Of a stretch of 54,061 nt of DNA, positions 52,609-54,061 are shown piece after piece. The DNA comes from Sphingobacterium sp. SGG-5 (GTDB lineage Bacteria > Bacteroidota > Bacteroidia > Sphingobacteriales > Sphingobacteriaceae), in assembly GCF_011043525.1 (NCBI RefSeq), contig NZ_JAAKGO010000014.1:1-54061 (forward strand). Reading direction: 5' to 3'. The notes under the pieces were generated by a model. The model did not search any database. It was not told the origin of the DNA and saw nothing but the letters and a program-made list of their open reading frames with translations. Position 1 is the first letter of the stretch. Each line of letters starts with the position of its first letter. Both the position numbers and the translations under genes were made by a program.

Positions 52609-53475
52609 TTATGGTCTGTCCATAAATTTTTCAATTAGATTTAAAACTTCTTCAAAGTTCGTCTCCAAGGCCATATGTCCACCGTCCAAAATATGTGTTT
52701 GGACATTAGACAAATCCCTTTTATAACAATATGCTTCAGCCACATCAAAGTAAACATCATGTTTTCCCCAAATAATTAATGTAGGTGGTTGATGTTTGCG
52801 GAGATATTTCTGAAAATCTGGGAAGAGTTCAAAATTTGTTGGATAGGTGAGATTTAGCGTATACTGAATATCGAGGTTTCCTGGTCTACTTAGCCTTTCC
52901 CAATCTATTATCCAGCTTTCGGGACTTATATTTTGGTGGAGTTCCTCAGGTACGCCTGCAAAATACTGTTCTTTTGTTCCTTCTTTACTTAGAAATGCAT
53001 ATACCTTTTCCTTTGCTTCGTCCGTCGGATTTTTCCAATATTCCTTGGTTTCCTCCCAATTTGGCCCATGACCTTCTAAATAATTGTTACCATTTTGCAC
53101 AATAATCGCCTCTATTTTTTCAGGATTCTTTAAACAGATGCGCGCGCCAATGTAACTCCCATAATCGTGAACGTAAACCGTAAATGATTGTAGTCCTACA
53201 GCTTCGGTAAACTTGTCCATATATAACGCAATATTTTCAAACGAATATTCAAAATCTTTTGCTGAAGGAACATCACTGAACCCAAAAGCCGGGTAGTCAG
53301 GAGCAATAAGATGAAACTTGTCAGAAAGTGCGATCATTAAGCTTTTGAACATTAATGACGAAGTCGGGAATCCGTGTAACAGTAAGAGAGATGGTTTTTT
53401 ACTGTCACCTGCTTCTCTATAAAAAATATTTACGCCATCTATATTTATGGCCTTGTTATATAACTGTCTGTTCAT
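52609..53475 (-). CDS. Alpha/beta hydrolase with nucleophile Asp (epoxide hydrolase / haloalkane dehalogenase-like)
   Basis: The 288-residue protein has no signal peptide. It starts NIDGVNIFYREAGDSKKPSLLLLHGFPTSSLMFKSL, with the HGFP oxyanion motif at 34-37. The nucleophile elbow is VHDYGS, so the nucleophile is Asp104 rather than Ser. A further acid lies in WGKHDVYFD and the catalytic His267 in GGHMALE. Asp-nucleophile members hydrolyse epoxides or carbon-halogen bonds through an ester intermediate. The substrate is not readable. It lies beside a decayed mobile-element junction, so acquisition by transfer is possible but not shown. Confidence 0.85.
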   Translation of the reverse strand: MNRQLYNKAINIDGVNIFYREAGDSKKPSLLLLHGFPTSSLMFKSLMIALSDKFHLIAPDYPAFGFSDVPSAKDFEYSFENIALYMDKFTEAVGLQSFTVYVHDYGSYIGARICLKNPEKIEAIIVQNGNNYLEGHGPNWEETKEYWKNPTDEAKEKVYAFLSKEGTKEQYFAGVPEELHQNISPESWIIDWERLSRPGNLDIQYTLNLTYPTNFELFPDFQKYLRKHQPPTLIIWGKHDVYFDVAEAYCYKRDLSNVQTHILDGGHMALETNFEEVLNLIEKFMDRP

Positions 53476-53600
53476 ATCCGTTTTTTAGCTTAAGTAGCAC
53501 CTTTCTAAATTTAACTCAAAAATACATACAGCAACTTTCTTCCCCAAGCTTTAGTCTTAATTCTCTATGGGTAAAATTTCCAAAATCTTATCCTTTTCTC

Positions 53601-53733
53601 CTATCGGGCGATATTTTGAATGGTGCGTATGACTGTGTGTCCGAGCATCTTCGATACACTCTCTATTGGCGCTCTGTTGCTCAAGTTACAGTAGTGGCAA
53701 ATGACGTGCGATATGAAACGTAAGCAGTTACCC
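53601..53733 (-). pseudogene. C-terminal remnant of a tyrosine recombinase (integrase), frameshifted
   Basis: On the minus strand three consecutive pieces of the integrase active-site region can be read in different frames: LTFHIARH, then FATTV, then LSNRAPIESVSKMLGHTVIRTIQNIAR and a TAG stop at 53603-53601. Intact Bacteroidota integrases read like HIARHTFATTVTL...PIESVSKMLGH...TTQIYAR. Small deletions break the frame at plus-strand positions near 53684 and near 53705, and the catalytic Tyr of QIYAR is missing (QNIAR). The rest of the gene is absent; it abuts the OrfA remnant. Confidence 0.78.
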
Positions 53734-53735
53734 GT

Positions 53736-53900
53736 TCACTTGAGCTGAGAAACCTCCATGCCGGAATATTTGCTCTTCCATGAATAGAAGGTTCCCTGGC
53801 TAATACCATGTTCACGACAAATGTCCGAAACCGATTGTCCCGACTCCTGTTGCGATAAAATCTTGATGATCTGTGATTCGCTGAACTTACTTTTTTTCAT
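53736..53900 (-). pseudogene. Truncated IS3-family transposase OrfA
   Basis: The 54-residue ORF starts at 53900 and includes the transposase helix-turn-helix SESQIIKILSQQESGQSVSDICREHGISQGTFYSWKSKYSGMEVSQLK, then a TGA stop. IS3-family OrfA continues after the GGME.... block with a leucine-zipper KRLKELE region, absent here. OrfB is also absent. The element is therefore broken within OrfA, exactly where the integrase remnant begins. Confidence 0.85.
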
Positions 53901-54061
53901 TGTCCCTAAATTATAAAACTACATTAATAATCGTAGCTGTTTTAAGGGAAGATTACAGTATGACCGCTCCGCCAACTGTACTCCCCGACATTAGGTATAG
54001 AAAAAGGGTAACCGAATAGGTCTCATTTTTTTTGTTTTAATTGAACAGATTGGTAAGAAAA
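53901..54061. other. Possible left end of the IS3-family remnant
   Basis: No gene is visible to the window edge. On the minus strand the sequence upstream of OrfA begins TGTCGGGGAGTACAGTT (plus-strand end at 53990), about 90 nt before the OrfA start, a plausible IS3-type terminal repeat with a 5' TG. The matching right end is not in the window, so this boundary is a guess. Confidence 0.3.

Noticed and set aside
1..54061. CRISPR arrays, tRNA or rRNA genes
   Set aside because: No regularly spaced repeats, cloverleaf-like segments or rRNA stretches were seen in any intergenic region.

Overview
The window comes from a Bacteroidota chromosome, most likely Sphingobacteriaceae (Sphingobacterium or a near relative). 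The evidence is a SusC/SusD locus, TAnnTTTG-type -7 promoter elements, few strong Shine-Dalgarno sequences, Bacteroidota-style outer-membrane barrels and the rpsL-rpsG-fusA-rpsJ order. All assignments are read from sequence and family knowledge; no database search was run.

Region 1 (1-8484, minus strand) is a microaerobic-respiration block. One operon runs truncated 2-hydroxyacid-dehydrogenase-like protein > hemN > ccoI copper ATPase > ccoS. It is preceded by an FNR-like box. Next to it, a second operon runs ettA > a cytosolic histidine kinase whose PAS domain has the FixL heme signature > a receiver fused to a CRP/FNR DNA-binding module with an FNR-type recognition helix (ETISR). I read this as a compact FixL-FixJ/FixK oxygen switch controlling its neighbours.

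Region 2 (8740-22302) is housekeeping: clpC, metA (with Glu111, predicting acetyl-CoA use), a small lipoprotein, the str operon with conspicuous hairpins after rpsG, fusA and rpsJ, a membrane histidine kinase, a small outer-membrane barrel, a small secreted S74-like protein, and a divergent beta-barrel porin / ammonium transporter pair.

Region 3 (22338-50136) is a 26-kb, 17-gene polysaccharide utilization locus on the minus strand with a divergent LacI-family regulator that carries an extra N-terminal zinc ribbon. In transcription order it encodes a sodium:solute symporter, an FAD oxidoreductase, two small secreted proteins, SusC, SusD, an M23-fold protein with PKD domains, an Ig-like lipoprotein, a GH30-like hydrolase, a large lipoprotein of unknown function, a GH5-like lipoprotein lacking its nucleophile Glu, a Gfo/Idh/MocA oxidoreductase, a sugar isomerase/epimerase-like protein, an esterase, two sulfatases and a second esterase. 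The target is probably a sulfated and acylated glycan; oxidoreductive sugar processing is likely. Several members have no function I can name.

Region 4 (50169-54061) holds an ABC-F ATPase with an attenuator-like leader (a 9-codon upstream ORF between two complementary arms, one arm abutting the start codon), a GNAT acetyltransferase, an epoxide-hydrolase/dehalogenase-like enzyme, and a decayed mobile-element junction (a frameshifted tyrosine integrase C-terminus joined to a truncated IS3-family OrfA). I saw no tRNA, rRNA or CRISPR array.
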